A DNA stretch of 45,924 nt. It comes from UBA6100 sp049658145 (lineage in GTDB: Bacteria; Actinomycetota; Coriobacteriia; Anaerosomatales; Anaerosomataceae). This document shows, one piece after another, positions 1 to 10,700 of the stretch. A model generated the notes under the pieces. The model was not told the origin of the DNA and made no database searches. It worked only from the letters and a program-made list of their open reading frames with translations. The first letter of the stretch is position 1, and each line of letters begins with the position of its first letter. The stretch is taken from assembly GCA_049658145.1 (NCBI GenBank), contig JBASOJ010000063.1, positions 1-45,924 on the forward strand. Direction: 5' to 3'. The translations under genes were made by a program, and so were the position numbers.

Positions 1-384
1 CGCACGCGCCGCGCGCGCGCCGCGCTCGAGCGCGTGGGGCTGGGCAACCGGCTCGGCCACACATCCAGCCAGCTTTCGGGTGGGCAGCAGCAGCGCGTGG
101 CGATAGCACGCGCGCTCGTCAACGACCCGAGCATCGTGCTCGCCGATGAGCCCACCGGCAATCTCGACTCACGTTCGGGCGTGGAGATCATGGCCATACT
201 CCAGGAACTCCACGAGCAGGGGATCACCGTCATCCTGGTCACGCACGACGACCGCATCGCACGCCACGCATCGCGCATCATCCGCGTCTTCGACGGACGT
301 GTGTCCGAGGACGCCGAGGTCGCCGACCGCGTGAATGCCGCCGAGGAGATGGCGGGGATTCTGGCCGAGGGTGACGGCGAATGA
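1..384 (+). CDS. ABC transporter ATP-binding protein, MacB/LolD type (5' truncated by window edge)
   Basis: The reading frame is open from the first base, so the gene starts upstream of the window. What remains is the C-terminal half of an ABC ATPase: signature motif LSGGQQQR, Walker B IVLADEPTGNLDS, and the switch histidine in VILVTHDD. The DEPTGNLDS form is typical of the MacB/LolD/FtsE exporter subfamily. The Walker A motif would lie upstream and cannot be seen. The stop overlaps the start of the next gene (ATGA at 381-384), so it is translationally coupled to a MacB-type permease. The pair probably forms a mechanotransmission-type exporter at the cytoplasmic membrane. The substrate cannot be inferred. 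Confidence 0.93.
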   Translation, partial: RTRRARAALERVGLGNRLGHTSSQLSGGQQQRVAIARALVNDPSIVLADEPTGNLDSRSGVEIMAILQELHEQGITVILVTHDDRIARHASRIIRVFDGRVSEDAEVADRVNAAEEMAGILAEGDGE

Positions 385-1571
385 ACTTCACAGAGAGCTT
401 CCGCATCGCGCTGCGCGCGCTGTCGGCCAACAAGGCCCGGAGCATGCTCACCATGCTCGGCGTGATCATCGGCGTCGCGGCTGTGATCCTGCTGGTGGGC
501 ATCGGCACGGGCGTGCAGGACGAGGTCACCGGCTCGCTCGAGGGCCTCGGCTCGAACCTGCTCTTCGTCGTCCCCGGGCAGTACAGCGCCAGCATGGAGA
601 CGGGCGGTCCGCCGTCGCGCTACTTCACGCTCGACGACGCCGACATGCTCCGGCGGCGCGTGGAGGGCGCGAGCGCGGTCGTGCCCGTCATGCAGGCGAG
701 CTCGACCATCAAGGCGGGTAACCGCACCCTCAGGGTCATCGTCGCCGGCGGTACCGAGCAGGGGAGTGAGGTCTTCACCTCCGAGCTCGCTGATGGGCGC
801 GACTACCGCCGCAGTGAAGTTCAGGCGGCTTCGCGCGTGATCGCGCTTGGGTACCGCGCTGCCACCGAGCTGTTCCCGAACCAGGATCCGCTCGGCAAGC
901 AGGTGACCCTGAACGGTCAGCGCTTCACTGTGATCGGCCACTATAAGTCGCAGGGCGGCGGACTCGCCGGGGACCAGGACCTGCAGGTGCAGATCCCGAT
1001 CACCACCGCACAGAAGCTCTTCGGAGACAGCGACATCTCGACGATCGTGGTGAAGGCGGGCGATCCCGACGAGGTCGACCTCGTGCGCGGAGAGATCAAA
1101 CGTGCGCTAAAGCCGACGTTCGGCGACGAGTTCACCGTCTTCTCGCAGGAGCAGACGCTCGGGATCCTCTCCGACCTGCTCGGCATGCTCACCTATATGC
1201 TCGCCGGTATCGCCAGCATTTCGCTTCTGGTCGGCGGCATCGGCATCATGAACATCATGCTCGTGAGCGTGAGCGAGCGGACGCGTGAGATCGGTATCCG
1301 CAAAGCGGTGGGCGCGCGCACGTACGACATCCTGTCGCAGTTCGTGATCGAAGCGGTAGGCCTCTCGGTGCTCGGCGGGCTCATCGGGATCGCCGTGGGC
1401 TGGGGCGGAGCGGCGCTCATCGAAGCGGTCTCGCCGGTGCCCACGAACGTGACGCCATGGGCGGTCGCCATGTCGTTCTTCTTCGCGCTGGCGGTCGGTG
1501 TCTTCTTCGGCGTGTATCCGGCATGGAAGGCGAGCCAGCTCGATCCGATCGAGGCGCTCAGGTACGAGTGA
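381..1571 (+). CDS. MacB-type ABC transporter permease (FtsX domain)
   Basis: This 396-residue protein has the MacB/FtsX layout. One transmembrane helix lies at about residues 20-42 (around LTMLGVIIGVAAVILL), followed by an extracytoplasmic domain of roughly 220 residues, then three more helices near 272-298, 320-345 and 355-380. The segment with ISLLVGGIGIMNIMLVSV followed by SERTREIGIRKAVGA is the classic FtsX-domain signature and coupling region. It overlaps the upstream ATPase gene by 4 bp. MacB-type permeases extrude peptides, antibiotics or lipids, or signal envelope stress, but the substrate here is unknown. The gene ends 11 bp before the convergent stop of the next gene. Confidence 0.93.
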   Translation: MNFTESFRIALRALSANKARSMLTMLGVIIGVAAVILLVGIGTGVQDEVTGSLEGLGSNLLFVVPGQYSASMETGGPPSRYFTLDDADMLRRRVEGASAVVPVMQASSTIKAGNRTLRVIVAGGTEQGSEVFTSELADGRDYRRSEVQAASRVIALGYRAATELFPNQDPLGKQVTLNGQRFTVIGHYKSQGGGLAGDQDLQVQIPITTAQKLFGDSDISTIVVKAGDPDEVDLVRGEIKRALKPTFGDEFTVFSQEQTLGILSDLLGMLTYMLAGIASISLLVGGIGIMNIMLVSVSERTREIGIRKAVGARTYDILSQFVIEAVGLSVLGGLIGIAVGWGGAALIEAVSPVPTNVTPWAVAMSFFFALAVGVFFGVYPAWKASQLDPIEALRYE

Positions 1572-1582
1572 CGCGCGGCCGG

Positions 1583-2080
1583 CTAGGACATGAAGTCGCT
1601 GGGGTCGACGTGGTCGAGGAAGTCACGGAACCGCTCGACCTCCTCCTCCTCGTCGACCTCGGTGACCGCGACGGCCGCCTCCTCGAAGATCTCCTCGTCT
1701 ATGTACACGGGACAGCCGAACCGCAGCGCGAGCGCGATCGAGTCGGACGGACGCGCATCCACAGCGATCTCGCGGTCCTCGCCGCGCAGCACGAGCGCCG
1801 CGTAGAAGGTGCCTTCCTCGAGGCGCGTGATCTCCACCCTACTCACGAAGAAGCCGACGGTCTCGAGCACCGACTTCATGAGGTCGTGCGTCATCGGCCT
1901 CGGCGGCTCGATGCCCTGTATGCCGAGGAGGATCGCGGTGGCCTCGGCGTGGCCGATCCAGATAGGCATCGCCCGGTGCACGGCTCCCTCGGCGTTGGTC
2001 TCGGCGGCAGGCACCAGCAGCAGCACGGGCTGTTCGGTCACCGCATCCAGGCTGAGGCCGGCGATACGTACTTCGAGCAT
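1583..2080 (-). CDS. bifunctional nuclease family protein (DUF151)
   Basis: The product is 165 residues. The body (MLEVRIAGLSLDAVTEQPV, then VLLLVPAAE, HRAMPIWIGHAEATAI, DARPSDSIALALRFGCPVYIDEEIFEEA) matches the DUF151 bifunctional-nuclease family: the PIWIG motif and the DARPSDSIALA block are diagnostic. Members are associated with DNase/RNase activity, but the biochemistry is known for few of them. I chose the ATG at 2080 because AAGGAGT precedes it by about 7 bases. The frame is open further upstream, but that would run through the tRNA promoter. The C-terminus is an acidic tail. It stands alone, convergent with the permease gene. Confidence 0.9.
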   Translation of the reverse strand: MLEVRIAGLSLDAVTEQPVLLLVPAAETNAEGAVHRAMPIWIGHAEATAILLGIQGIEPPRPMTHDLMKSVLETVGFFVSRVEITRLEEGTFYAALVLRGEDREIAVDARPSDSIALALRFGCPVYIDEEIFEEAAVAVTEVDEEEEVERFRDFLDHVDPSDFMS

Positions 2081-2184
2081 GTGCCAGACTCCTTCGCGTC
2101 GCGGATCCCTCAACCCTATCATGCCCCTCCCGGGTGTGTGTGACGCATCCCGCACGCCGGCCGCGAAGCGAGTTGCCGGGATTC

Positions 2185-2214
2185 TTGACGCTCGTTCGAG
2201 GCGTGGGCTATGGT
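2185..2214 (+). promoter_or_regulatory. promoter of tRNA-Ile
   Basis: A TTGACG box (2185-2190) and a TATGGT box (2209-2214) are separated by 18 bp, 21 bp before the tRNA 5' end. This is a plausible housekeeping sigma promoter for the tRNA. The divergent nuclease gene starts about 100 bp away. Confidence 0.5.
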
Positions 2215-2234
2215 ATGCAGGCTGTTCGCAGCAC

Positions 2235-2311
2235 GGGCCCATAGCTCAGCTGGCTAGAGCGCACGGCTGATAACCGTGAGGTCGGAGGTTCAAGTCCTCC
2301 TGGGCCCACCA
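2235..2311 (+). tRNA. tRNA-Ile(GAT)
   Basis: A 77-nt cloverleaf with encoded CCA. The acceptor stem GGGCCCA pairs with TGGGCCC, the D arm lies in AGCTCAGCTGGCTAGAGC, and the anticodon arm is ACGGC-TGATAAC-CGT with anticodon GAT. The T arm is GGAGG-TTCAAGT-CCTCC. A clear intrinsic terminator follows it, so the tRNA is transcribed alone from its own promoter. Confidence 0.97.
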
Positions 2312-2319
2312 CAGACAAC

Positions 2320-2357
2320 AAGGTGGACGGGGTTTCTCTCCGTCCACCTTCTCTTTG
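2320..2357 (+). terminator. intrinsic terminator after tRNA-Ile
   Basis: An 11-bp perfect stem (AAGGTGGACGG at 2320-2330 with CCGTCCACCTT at 2340-2350) and a 9-nt loop, followed by the T-rich CTCTTTGTC. It lies 8 bases after the tRNA CCA end. Confidence 0.85.
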
Positions 2358-2468
2358 TCCGGCCGCGAACGGGCGATTCTCGAGTGCCTGCGACAGGGCG
2401 CCCCTGGCGTATTCGCGTACCGTGCGGGACTGTGTGATGATTGCCCCGAAGAGAGAGGAGAGTCCCCC

Positions 2469-2846
2469 ATGAGACTCACGCTCAGGATCCTTGCAGTAGC
2501 GTCGCTTCTGGCGCTCAACCTCGTCCTGATGGGCGCCAGCGGATGCACCGGAGACGATAATCTCGCGATCGAGGCCACGGAAGACGCGCTGCGAGAATCC
2601 GGCGTAGAGGGCTACGATCCCAATGAAGGCGATGCCAAGGAGATCACCACCAAGGACAGCGAGAGTCATCAGATGATCGCGAAGATGCGATTCCTCGAAT
2701 ACGGCATGTCTCCGAATCTGGATGACTACCGCAGCGTCTATCTGGTGGACATGACCGACGAGAACGGGAACACCGTGACGGCAGTCTGCTACAACGAGGA
2801 CGGCGAAGTCCTCTCTCTTCTTCCGAAGAGTTTGACCGATAAGTAG
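2469..2846 (+). CDS. small putative lipoprotein of unknown function
   Basis: A 125-residue protein that starts with a lipoprotein-type signal: MRLTLR, a hydrophobic core, then GASGC with Cys26 as the likely lipidated residue. The mature part is acidic and soluble (IEATEDALRESGVEGYDPNEG, then MIAKMRFLEYGMSPNLDDYRSVYLVDMTDENGNTVTAVCYNEDG). The ATG at 2469 was chosen because GAGAGGAG precedes it and the signal sequence begins there. I do not recognise the family. It is probably membrane-anchored and faces outward. It stands alone between the tRNA terminator and a convergent gene. Confidence 0.7.
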   Translation: MRLTLRILAVASLLALNLVLMGASGCTGDDNLAIEATEDALRESGVEGYDPNEGDAKEITTKDSESHQMIAKMRFLEYGMSPNLDDYRSVYLVDMTDENGNTVTAVCYNEDGEVLSLLPKSLTDK

Positions 2847-2849
2847 GAT

Positions 2850-2991
2850 CCTGGCCGCAGCCGGGGCAGACGAGCTGCGCGCGCTCCTTGACGTCCATAT
2901 GCTTGCCCCCATGAACGCCGGGGAGGGCTGCCTCGTCGTTCCAGCAGCTGTCGCAGAAGCAGTTGGTTTTGTCTGACACGCCATCGGTCAC
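2850..2991 (-). other. possible zinc-ribbon peptide or gene fragment
   Basis: On the minus strand, downstream of the proline-rich membrane-protein gene, a frame opening with GTG at 2991 (or 2979) reads SDKTNCFCDSCWNDE and, about 25 residues later, LVCPGCG. This gives CXCXXC plus CPGCG, the spacing expected of a small zinc ribbon. No stop occurs before the frame runs antisense into the lipoprotein gene (to 2644), where the sequence loses protein-like character. It may be a decayed zinc-ribbon module or chance. The 2847-3067 interval holds nothing else that I can identify. Confidence 0.25.
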
Positions 2992-3067
2992 GTCGCTGAC
3001 GCTGCCGAGGACGCCGCCGAACAGGCCGGCCGCTCTTCCCGTGCTCGCACTCGAGGGGAGCGCGCTG

Positions 3068-3793
3068 TTACAGCTCGTCCTCGAGCATATCCGCTATGTT
3101 CTTGATCTCCTTGACGCGCCACACATCCTTGTCACCCACGGTCTCCTTCGCCATACCGAGGACGTAGGTGACCTCTTCGCCCTCTTCGATGGTGATGATG
3201 GTGAGCTCGGCGGTATCGTTCTCGACCGACGTCGAGGTGACGGTGTACTCGGGGAACGGCACCTGTCCCTCGTCGAGCGAGTCGAGTGAGAACTCGCCGG
3301 AGAGCTCGTCGACGAATTCACCCTCGGGCAGGATCTCCTCGACGAGCATGCGGTCGGCCTCGTCCTCACCGACTTCCTCGACGAGCGTGGCGTAGTCCTC
3401 GGTGGACTTCACGTAGTCCAGGAAGTCCGCGTATGCGGCGGTCGACACCGACTCCGCGTCGAAGTACTTGTCGAACGCGGCTGAATCGCCGTCCAGTGCG
3501 GCCTGGTTGAGCGCGGCGATCGAGTCGGCCGGCTCGCCGGCGGCGTTGGACAGCGTGATCCCGAGCACGGTGAGTACGCCACAGCCGACCACTCCCAGGC
3601 CGACCAGGCCGAGGAGGATCCAGAGCCACGTCTTCTTCTTGGGCACGGCGGGGACCGGCGCGCCCGGCTGGGGCGCGTACGCCTGCGGAGGCGCGGCGAC
3701 CGGCGGCTGATACGCCGGGGCGGGGGCCTGCGGCGGGTATGCGGGCGGTGGTGGGGTGGCAGGTGCGGGATCCTGGCCTGGGTAGTCGTCCAC
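3068..3793 (-). CDS. proline-rich, single-pass membrane protein of unknown function
   Basis: A 241-residue protein. The first 60 residues are a low-complexity cytoplasmic Pro/Ala/Tyr/Gln region (PPPPAYPPQAPAPAYQPP). A KKK stop and one transmembrane helix follow (TWLWILLGLVGLGVVGCGVLTVLGITL), and then an extracytoplasmic acidic domain (SIAALNQAALDGDSAAFDKYF, then VTSTSVENDTAELTIITIEEGEEVTYVLGMAKETVGDKDVWRVKEI). The layout resembles actinobacterial proteins with a DUF4878/NTF2-like outer domain, though I cannot confirm the family. GTG 3793 was chosen because GAGGAGA precedes it by 6 bases; an in-frame ATG five codons upstream is possible. It is divergent from the dehydrogenase gene. Confidence 0.72.
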   Translation of the reverse strand: MDDYPGQDPAPATPPPPAYPPQAPAPAYQPPVAAPPQAYAPQPGAPVPAVPKKKTWLWILLGLVGLGVVGCGVLTVLGITLSNAAGEPADSIAALNQAALDGDSAAFDKYFDAESVSTAAYADFLDYVKSTEDYATLVEEVGEDEADRMLVEEILPEGEFVDELSGEFSLDSLDEGQVPFPEYTVTSTSVENDTAELTIITIEEGEEVTYVLGMAKETVGDKDVWRVKEIKNIADMLEDEL

Positions 3794-3944
3794 GTGGCAT
3801 CTCCTCATGTGCTGATGGGCGGCTGATGTCGCACCGATTGTGCACTCAGGGCACGGAGTCGTCAAAGGCTCGCCGAACGCAGAGGCCCAGGCCAGGATGG
3901 GGCATACTGACAGGTGGGTGAGCTCCAGGGAAAGGACGTGAGGC

Positions 3945-4754
3945 GTGCCATCGATCCTGATCACCGGAGTCTCGTCCGGACTCGGCCGGGCGCTGGCGCT
4001 GCGGGCACACGCTGCCGGCTGGCGCGTGGTCGGCACGATCCGCGACAACACCACCGCCGAGGAGAACGGGCTGCCTCCGGACATGACCGTCTACCGCCTT
4101 GAGCCGCGCTTCCCGCACGCGGTGCGTGCGTTCACGGAGCGCTATCTCGCCGACCACGGAGCGCCGGATGTGCTCGTCAACAATGCCAGCACCGTGGTCT
4201 ACGCCCCGCTCGAGGAGGTTCCGGCCGAAGCGCTTCGCGACCTGTTCCAGGTGAACGCGCTCTCGGCGATAGAGCTCACCGTGGCGCTGCTGCCCTCGAT
4301 GCGCGAGCGCGGCAGCGGGACGATCGTGAATGTGAGCTCCGTGGGTGGGCGGATCGTGCTCCCGTTCTTCGCGGCATCCAATGCCACCCGGCACGCGCTC
4401 GAGGCATTCAGCGAGGGTCTCTGGCACGAGCTCAAGCCGTTCGGGATCCGGGTCAAGGTGATCGAGCCGGGGTACATCGACACCGCGGCCGACGAAGCGG
4501 CCGCCGTACCCGCGGAGCGGTCAGGGCCGTACGCGCCGTACCTGTCGGCCATGAACGCCTTCCTCGACGGCATCAAGAAGCGGACGAGCCCTGAAGACGC
4601 GGCCGACGAAGTGTGGCGCGCGATCATGGACCCATCGAGCCGGCTCAGGTATCCGGTGGCCGCCCATGCCCGCGGCTTACTGCGCGCCAGAGCGCTCTTC
4701 GGCGGCGCGTTCCTGCGCTTCATGCACGGCCGTTGGATGCGCTCGAGCGAGTAG
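3945..4754 (+). CDS. short-chain dehydrogenase/reductase-like protein with altered catalytic residues
   Basis: A 269-residue Rossmann-fold protein of the classical SDR family. The cofactor motif TGVSSGLG (residues 7-14) and NNAS (79-82) are intact, and the catalytic Ser region VNVSSVGG is present. The usual YXXXK motif is not: the segment aligning with family sequences such as YHATK reads SNATR (145-149), so Tyr becomes Ser and Lys becomes Arg. It may therefore lack normal oxidoreductase activity or use other residues. The start is GTG 3945, preceded by GGAAAGGACG. It ends 6 bp before the convergent glucan-synthase gene. The substrate is unknown. Confidence 0.85.
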   Translation: MPSILITGVSSGLGRALALRAHAAGWRVVGTIRDNTTAEENGLPPDMTVYRLEPRFPHAVRAFTERYLADHGAPDVLVNNASTVVYAPLEEVPAEALRDLFQVNALSAIELTVALLPSMRERGSGTIVNVSSVGGRIVLPFFAASNATRHALEAFSEGLWHELKPFGIRVKVIEPGYIDTAADEAAAVPAERSGPYAPYLSAMNAFLDGIKKRTSPEDAADEVWRAIMDPSSRLRYPVAAHARGLLRARALFGGAFLRFMHGRWMRSSE

Positions 4755-4760
4755 CGAGGC

Positions 4761-7700
4761 CTACGCGCCGAGCATCGCCACGACCACGGCGTGGGTCGCA
4801 CCGTCGTCCAGCAGCGGAACACGAGTGCCCTCGATGCGCGTGCCGTCCAGCGTGATGTGCGAGACGCCACGGTTCACGCCGCGCGGGTTCTCCACGGTGA
4901 TCGCGTAGGTCGATGTGCCGAAGCGGTACGTCACCTCGTAGCGGTCCCAGTTCTTCGGGATGCAGGGATCGAAGGCGAGGAAGCGCATGCCGTTCTCGGC
5001 GATCGTGCGCAGTCCGATGACGCCGCGGAGCGCAACCTGGAAGAACCAGGCGGCCGAGCCCGTGTACCACGTCCAGCCGCCGCGACCGGCGTGCGGATCG
5101 CGGGCGTAGACGTCCGCGGCAAGCACATACGGCTCGACCTTGTAGCGCAGCACAGCCTCGGCGTCGCGCGTGTGACCGAGTGGATTGATGAGGTCGAGCA
5201 GTGAGACCGCTTCGTCTCCGTCGCCGAGCCGCGCGTAGGCGAGCGCGACCCACAGGGCCGCGTGGGTGTACTGCCCGCCGTTCTCGCGGACACCCGGAAC
5301 GTATCCCTTGATGTAGCCGGGGTCGTGCTCCATCCGGTCGAACGGCGGCGTCAGGAGCTTGATGAGCCCGTCGTCCCACTTCACGAGCTGCTCCTCGACC
5401 GACTCCATCGCACGCCGTGCCCGGTCGCGGTCGCCGCGCCCGGAGAGCACGGACCATGCCTGCGCGATCGCATCGATCCGGCACTCGGCGGACTCCGCAC
5501 TGCCGAGCGGCGTGCCGTCGTCGAAGAATGCGCGACGGTACCACGAGCCGTCCCAGGCGCTGCGCTCGATGGCGGCCACAAGCGCGTCGGCCCGCTCGCG
5601 GAACTCCGACGCCGAGGTGCCGTCGTTGCGCAGGTCGCACACTTCGGCGAAGGAACGCAGCGTGACATCGAGGAACCATGCCATCCACACGCTCTCGCCC
5701 CGGCCGCCGATGCCGACCCGGTTCATGCCGTCGTTCCAGTCGCCGCCGCCCATGAGCGGGAGGCCGTGCACGCCGAGAGGGGCGAGGCGCAGGGCGGCGA
5801 GGCAGTGATCGTAGACAGTGGCGACCTGGAGGGACGGGCAGGGCTGGAGGTAGAGGTCCTCGCGGCCTTCGGGGATCGCCGGTCCCTCGAGGAACGGTGT
5901 CTCGACATCGAGCACCGACAGGTCGCCTGTAGCCCGGATGTACTCCGCAGTGACGTACGGGAGCCAGTGACGATCGTCGACGAACCGGGTGCGCACGCCG
6001 CGGCCGGAGATCGGCTGCCACCAGTGCAGGACGTCGCCCTCGGGGAACTGCCGGCGTGACGCCTCGACGATCTGTCCGCGGGCGAGTTCCGGGCGGATGT
6101 CGAGCAGCGCGATGCTGTCCTGGAGCTGATCCCGGAAGCCGTAGGCGCCCGAGGACTGGTAGGTGGCGGTCCGCCCCCACACGCGACACGCGAGTGACTG
6201 GTACAGCGCCGTGCCGTTCACCATCGCGTCGAGCGTCTCGTCCGGCGTGCGGACCTGCACCGTGTCGAGCAGCCCGCGCCAGACACCGCGCACCGAATCG
6301 AACTCGGCCTGCACCGCTTCTTCCGAGCGCAGGCGTGATACGAGTTCGTGGGCGGCCTCCACGGTCTCGGTCTGGCCGAGCATGAAGGTGACCTCCGTCT
6401 CCTCGCCCGGAGCCAGCTCGACGGTGAGCATGAGCGCGCCGCAGTTATCGTGGAAGCGGCCGGTCTGTCCGCCGAGCTCGCGGCGCCGCATGGCCTCGGG
6501 CGAAGCCGGGGTGTGGTTGCGCCCGATGAATTCGGTTCGGCTCGCGGTGTACGAGCCCACCGGCCGGCTGCAGGCGAGGAACGCCGGCCGGCCGGGGAAG
6601 TCGAGGTTGAACCAGCTGTGCGCCATGAGCATCGACGCGCTCTCGTCCCACCAGGTGACGACCCGTTGCTGCGCCTTGCTGCGGGAGTCGCCGAGGCTCC
6701 ACTCGACGAACTGCGTGACCGAGATCCGTCGGGGCCTGCCACTGATGTTCGCGATACGGATGCGGGCGAGCCGCACCGGATCGTCTTCGGCGACGAACCA
6801 GTCGAGCGCGTGCACGATCCCGTGGCTCGTGTGCTCGAAGCGCGAGTAGCCGCGGCCGTGGCGGATGACGTGCGTGCCCTCGTCGAGGACCGGCAACGGA
6901 GTGGGGCTCCAGAACTCGCCCGTCTCCTCGTCGCGCAGGTAGATGCACTCGCCGCTGCCATCGGAGACCGGATCGTTGTTCCAGGTGGTGATGCGGTTCT
7001 CGTGGCTGTTCTCGGCCCACGTGCAGCCGATCCCCGCCTCGGAGACCATGGTGCCAAAGCGCGGTGTGGCGATGACGTTCACCCAGGGCGCGGGGGTCGT
7101 CATGCCTTTCTCGAGCACGATGACGTACTCGTCACGTTCGCGGTCGAAGCCGCCGTAGCCGTTGTCGAACGCCAGCTCCGGACGGGTGAACGCAGGCTCG
7201 GGATAGGGTGTCGCCTCCCGCGAGGGGACGAAGGGGTCGGGGTCCTCCGGATAGCGCGCGCGCTGGTTGAGCTGAAGTGCGATGGGACCGCCATCGCCGG
7301 TGATGAGCACGCGGGCGACGCTCTCGAGGAGGTTCTTGACCTCCGGCGCCATCTGGTCGGCGGTGCGCAGGTGCACGCCGCCGGGCTTGTCGGCGAGCTG
7401 CAATGCGTGGGCGGTGCGCATGAGCATGCGGAGCCGACCGTCGAGCTCCGAGGAGTAGGCGCTCGCCTTGGTGTTGAGGATGACCAGGTCGGAGACGAAG
7501 CCTTTGCTGCGCCAGTACTGATGTGCGAGCAGCGCCTGGCGCACGAGCGGCGCCTCCTCGAGCCGGTCGATCGTGACGAGCAGGATGGGGTCGTCGCCCG
7601 AGATGCCGATCTGCCAGAGGCCCGACATCTGCAGGCGGTTCTCGACCTCGGTCACGCGCTTGAGCCGTGAGTGCGGGTCGGTGAGCAGCATGCGCGAGGC

Positions 7701-10700
7701 GAGCCGGAGGAACGTCACCGACTCCTCGGGCGTGATGCCGAGGTCGCGGAGCTCGATCTGGCTGGTGGACCATGCGAGATCGGCCGCGCGCTGCGCGTTG
7801 GTGATATCCTGGTACTTCTCGGCGAGCGTGACCGCGCGCTCACGCGAGTCGGTGGCGCCGGTGATGTAGGCGAGCCTGACGGTCTCACCCGGCGGGATCA
7901 CCACGGGCTGGCGGATCGCGCAGATGGGGTCGAGCACGGCCCCGGTCGTTCCCATGAGGCGTCCGTCACCTACGATGACCTGCGCATTCGCCGGGGTGCG
8001 CAGTCGGCCGAGGAAGGCCGCGCGATCGGTCTCGTACGTCCAGGAGCACGCGCCCCGCGTCTCGCACGCGAGCGCGTGGAAGCCCCAGAAGCGCGGTTCT
8101 TCGGCCGAGCGGGGACGGCGTGTGAACAGCAGCGTGCGCAACTCCTCGACCGCCTCGGTCTCGACGAACAGGTTGCTGTACGCCTTGTGCGCGTGGTCGG
8201 CCCCGCGCGGCGCGAGCGTCACTTCGAGGTAGGACGTGATCTCGAGTGAGAGCGGCCCATGGCCGTGGTTGCTGATCGTGATGCGCCGAACTTCGAGGTC
8301 GTCTTCCGGGGAGACGATCACCTCGGTGTGGGTCTCAACATCGCCATCGAGCCGGCGGTAGTCCGCCTTATCCGCCGAGAACGTCACGTGGTAGTCGTCC
8401 GGCTCGGCGAGTGTGGGCTGGTAGGTGGCCGACCATACGGCGCCGGTCTCGACGTTCTTGAGGTAGAAGAACGTGCCCCAGCAGTCGCGCGTGATGTCCT
8501 CTCGGTAGCGGCTGACGGTGCGGTCCGTCCAGCGGCTGTAGCCGCCGCCGCTGTTCGTGACCATGACCGAGTAGTTGCCGTTCGAGAGGAAGTGCGTGGC
8601 CGGCACGCGCGTGTCGGCGAGGGGGTAGGCGCGCGTCACCGGCGGCGGTATCTCGCGCACCGAGCGGACGAACTCGACTTCCTCCACGCGCGGCTGGGCG
8701 AGCTGGAAGCGGCGCGGCACGCGTTCCTGCAGCAGGAGCTCGGTGGATCCGACGATGGGATCGGCGTGGAACCGTTCCTGCATTCGGAAGCCGGTGAGCA
8801 TGTTGCCGAGCGACAGGAAGCTCATGCCCTGGTGGTGCGCCATGTACGCGCGGATGACGGCGCGCTCCTTGCCCGCCGGCACACGGCCCGGCGTGTAGTC
8901 GATGGCCTCGTAGAAGCCGTAGCGGCCCTCGGCGCCCTGCTTTGCAAGTGCGCTCATGTTCGCGAGGGCCTCGCGCGGCGCGACCATCAGCGCCAGGACC
9001 GTGGCGTACGGGGCGATCACCACGTCTGCCGACAGGCCCCGCTTGAGGCCGAGGCCCGGTACGCCGAACGCCTGGTACTGGTAGGTGAGATCCACGTCTT
9101 TCGCGTTGAACGCCGACTCGGAGACGCCCCACGGCACGCCACGCTGTCTGCCGTACTGGATCTGGCGCCGGACGACGCTCCCGTAGGTGCGATCGAGCAG
9201 CGTGCCCGGCCAACTCTTCATCACCAGGAGCGGCATCAGATACTCGAACATGCTGGCGCTCCAGCTCACGAGTGCCGTGCCGCTGTCGGTGCGCGTGATC
9301 GCCCGACCGAGGCGGAACCAGTGCTCCTGCGGGGTCTCGCCTTTGGCGATGGCGAGGAAGCTCGCCAGCCGGCACTCGCTTGCGAGCATGTCGTAGTAGG
9401 AGTCGTCGAGGCGGCCCTCGGCGGCGTTGAAGCCGATCGAGAACAGCAGGCGGCTCTCGTCGAAGAGCATCGCGAAGTCGGTGTGTTCCCACATCTCGCG
9501 TACGATGTCGGCGCCCAGGCGGAGTTCGGCCAGCAGCGCGATGGACGGGGCACGCCCGGCGCGGACCCCTCTGGCTACCCGGGAGGCCCATGCCGCATCG
9601 GGCCCGTCGTCTGCGGTCATCGAGTCGAGTGTGGCCAGGGCGTCCTCGAGGCCCTCGGCCAGACCGACGAGGCTGGGCACGTGCGCGAGGAGCGGGGCCA
9701 GTGCCGAATCGGGCGCACCGGCATGCGATCCGGCCGCCGTCAGAACGTCGGGAGCCCACGGGGCGCAGCCGGCGAGCAGGTCGAGCGGCGCGCGAACAGC
9801 GGCTGCGGCATCACGCACCGAGTCGGCCGCGCGGGCGAGGGCCACGTCGTCGTCGGCGGCGCGTGCGAGGACGCCCATCCGTGCGTCGATCCCGGCGGTC
9901 AGCGCTCTCAAACCCTCCAGGGCCGCCACCCATTCGCCGAGATTCTCCGGCGGCGTGTCCAGTCCGATGCGGCGCACGACCTCCTCGAGCGAGGTGCGGA
10001 CCTCGGTGAGGTCGCCGTTGGCGCTGACCGAGGTGCGAACGGCCTGCAGGTCCTCGAGTGCGAGGCGCGCGGTATCGGCGATGCCGTCGAGCGTGGTCGC
10101 ACTCAGCAGCGGGCGCTCGGACACCTCGAGGAGGGCGATTCGCAGCGCCACCAGGTGCCCCGCGAGGTTGCCCGAGTCCACTGTGGAAACGTACGTGGGA
10201 CGGAGCGGCTGGAGTGTGAGCGTGTCGTACCAGTTGTAGAAGTGCCCGCGGAACCGCTCCATACCGGACAGCGTCGTGAGGGTGCGCGTCACGCTCTCGG
10301 TCAGACCCTCGACCGTGAGGTAGCCGAGGTCGTACGCCGTCACGTACGAGAGCAGCTGCAGGCCTATGTTGGTGGGAGACGTCCGGTGCGCGACCTCGCC
10401 CTTCGGGTCCTCCTGGAAGTTGTCCGGGGCCAGATAGTGGTCGTCAGAGGTGACGAACGTCTCGAAGAACCGCCACGTCAGGCGGGCGAGACGACGCATC
10501 ACGGCCTCGTCATCGGCGGTGATGCCCGTCTCGGCAACGGTCGTCGGCCGACTTGCCTGCCACGCGGCAAGCGGTGAGAAGAACCACAGCACGAGCAGGG
10601 GAGAAGCCGCCAGAAGCGCGATCGGTCCGGCAGGAGTCGCCGCGATCGGCAGGGCGGCGAGCAGCGTGATCGCGCTCGCCGGTCCCATGCGGCGAACGAA

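Noticed and set aside
8259..10577. A 772-codon open frame on the plus strand, opposite the glucan-synthase gene
   Set aside because: It lies fully antisense to well-conserved GT84/GH94 coding sequence, and its product is Arg/Val/Glu-rich without domains. GC-rich codon use keeps such antisense frames open.
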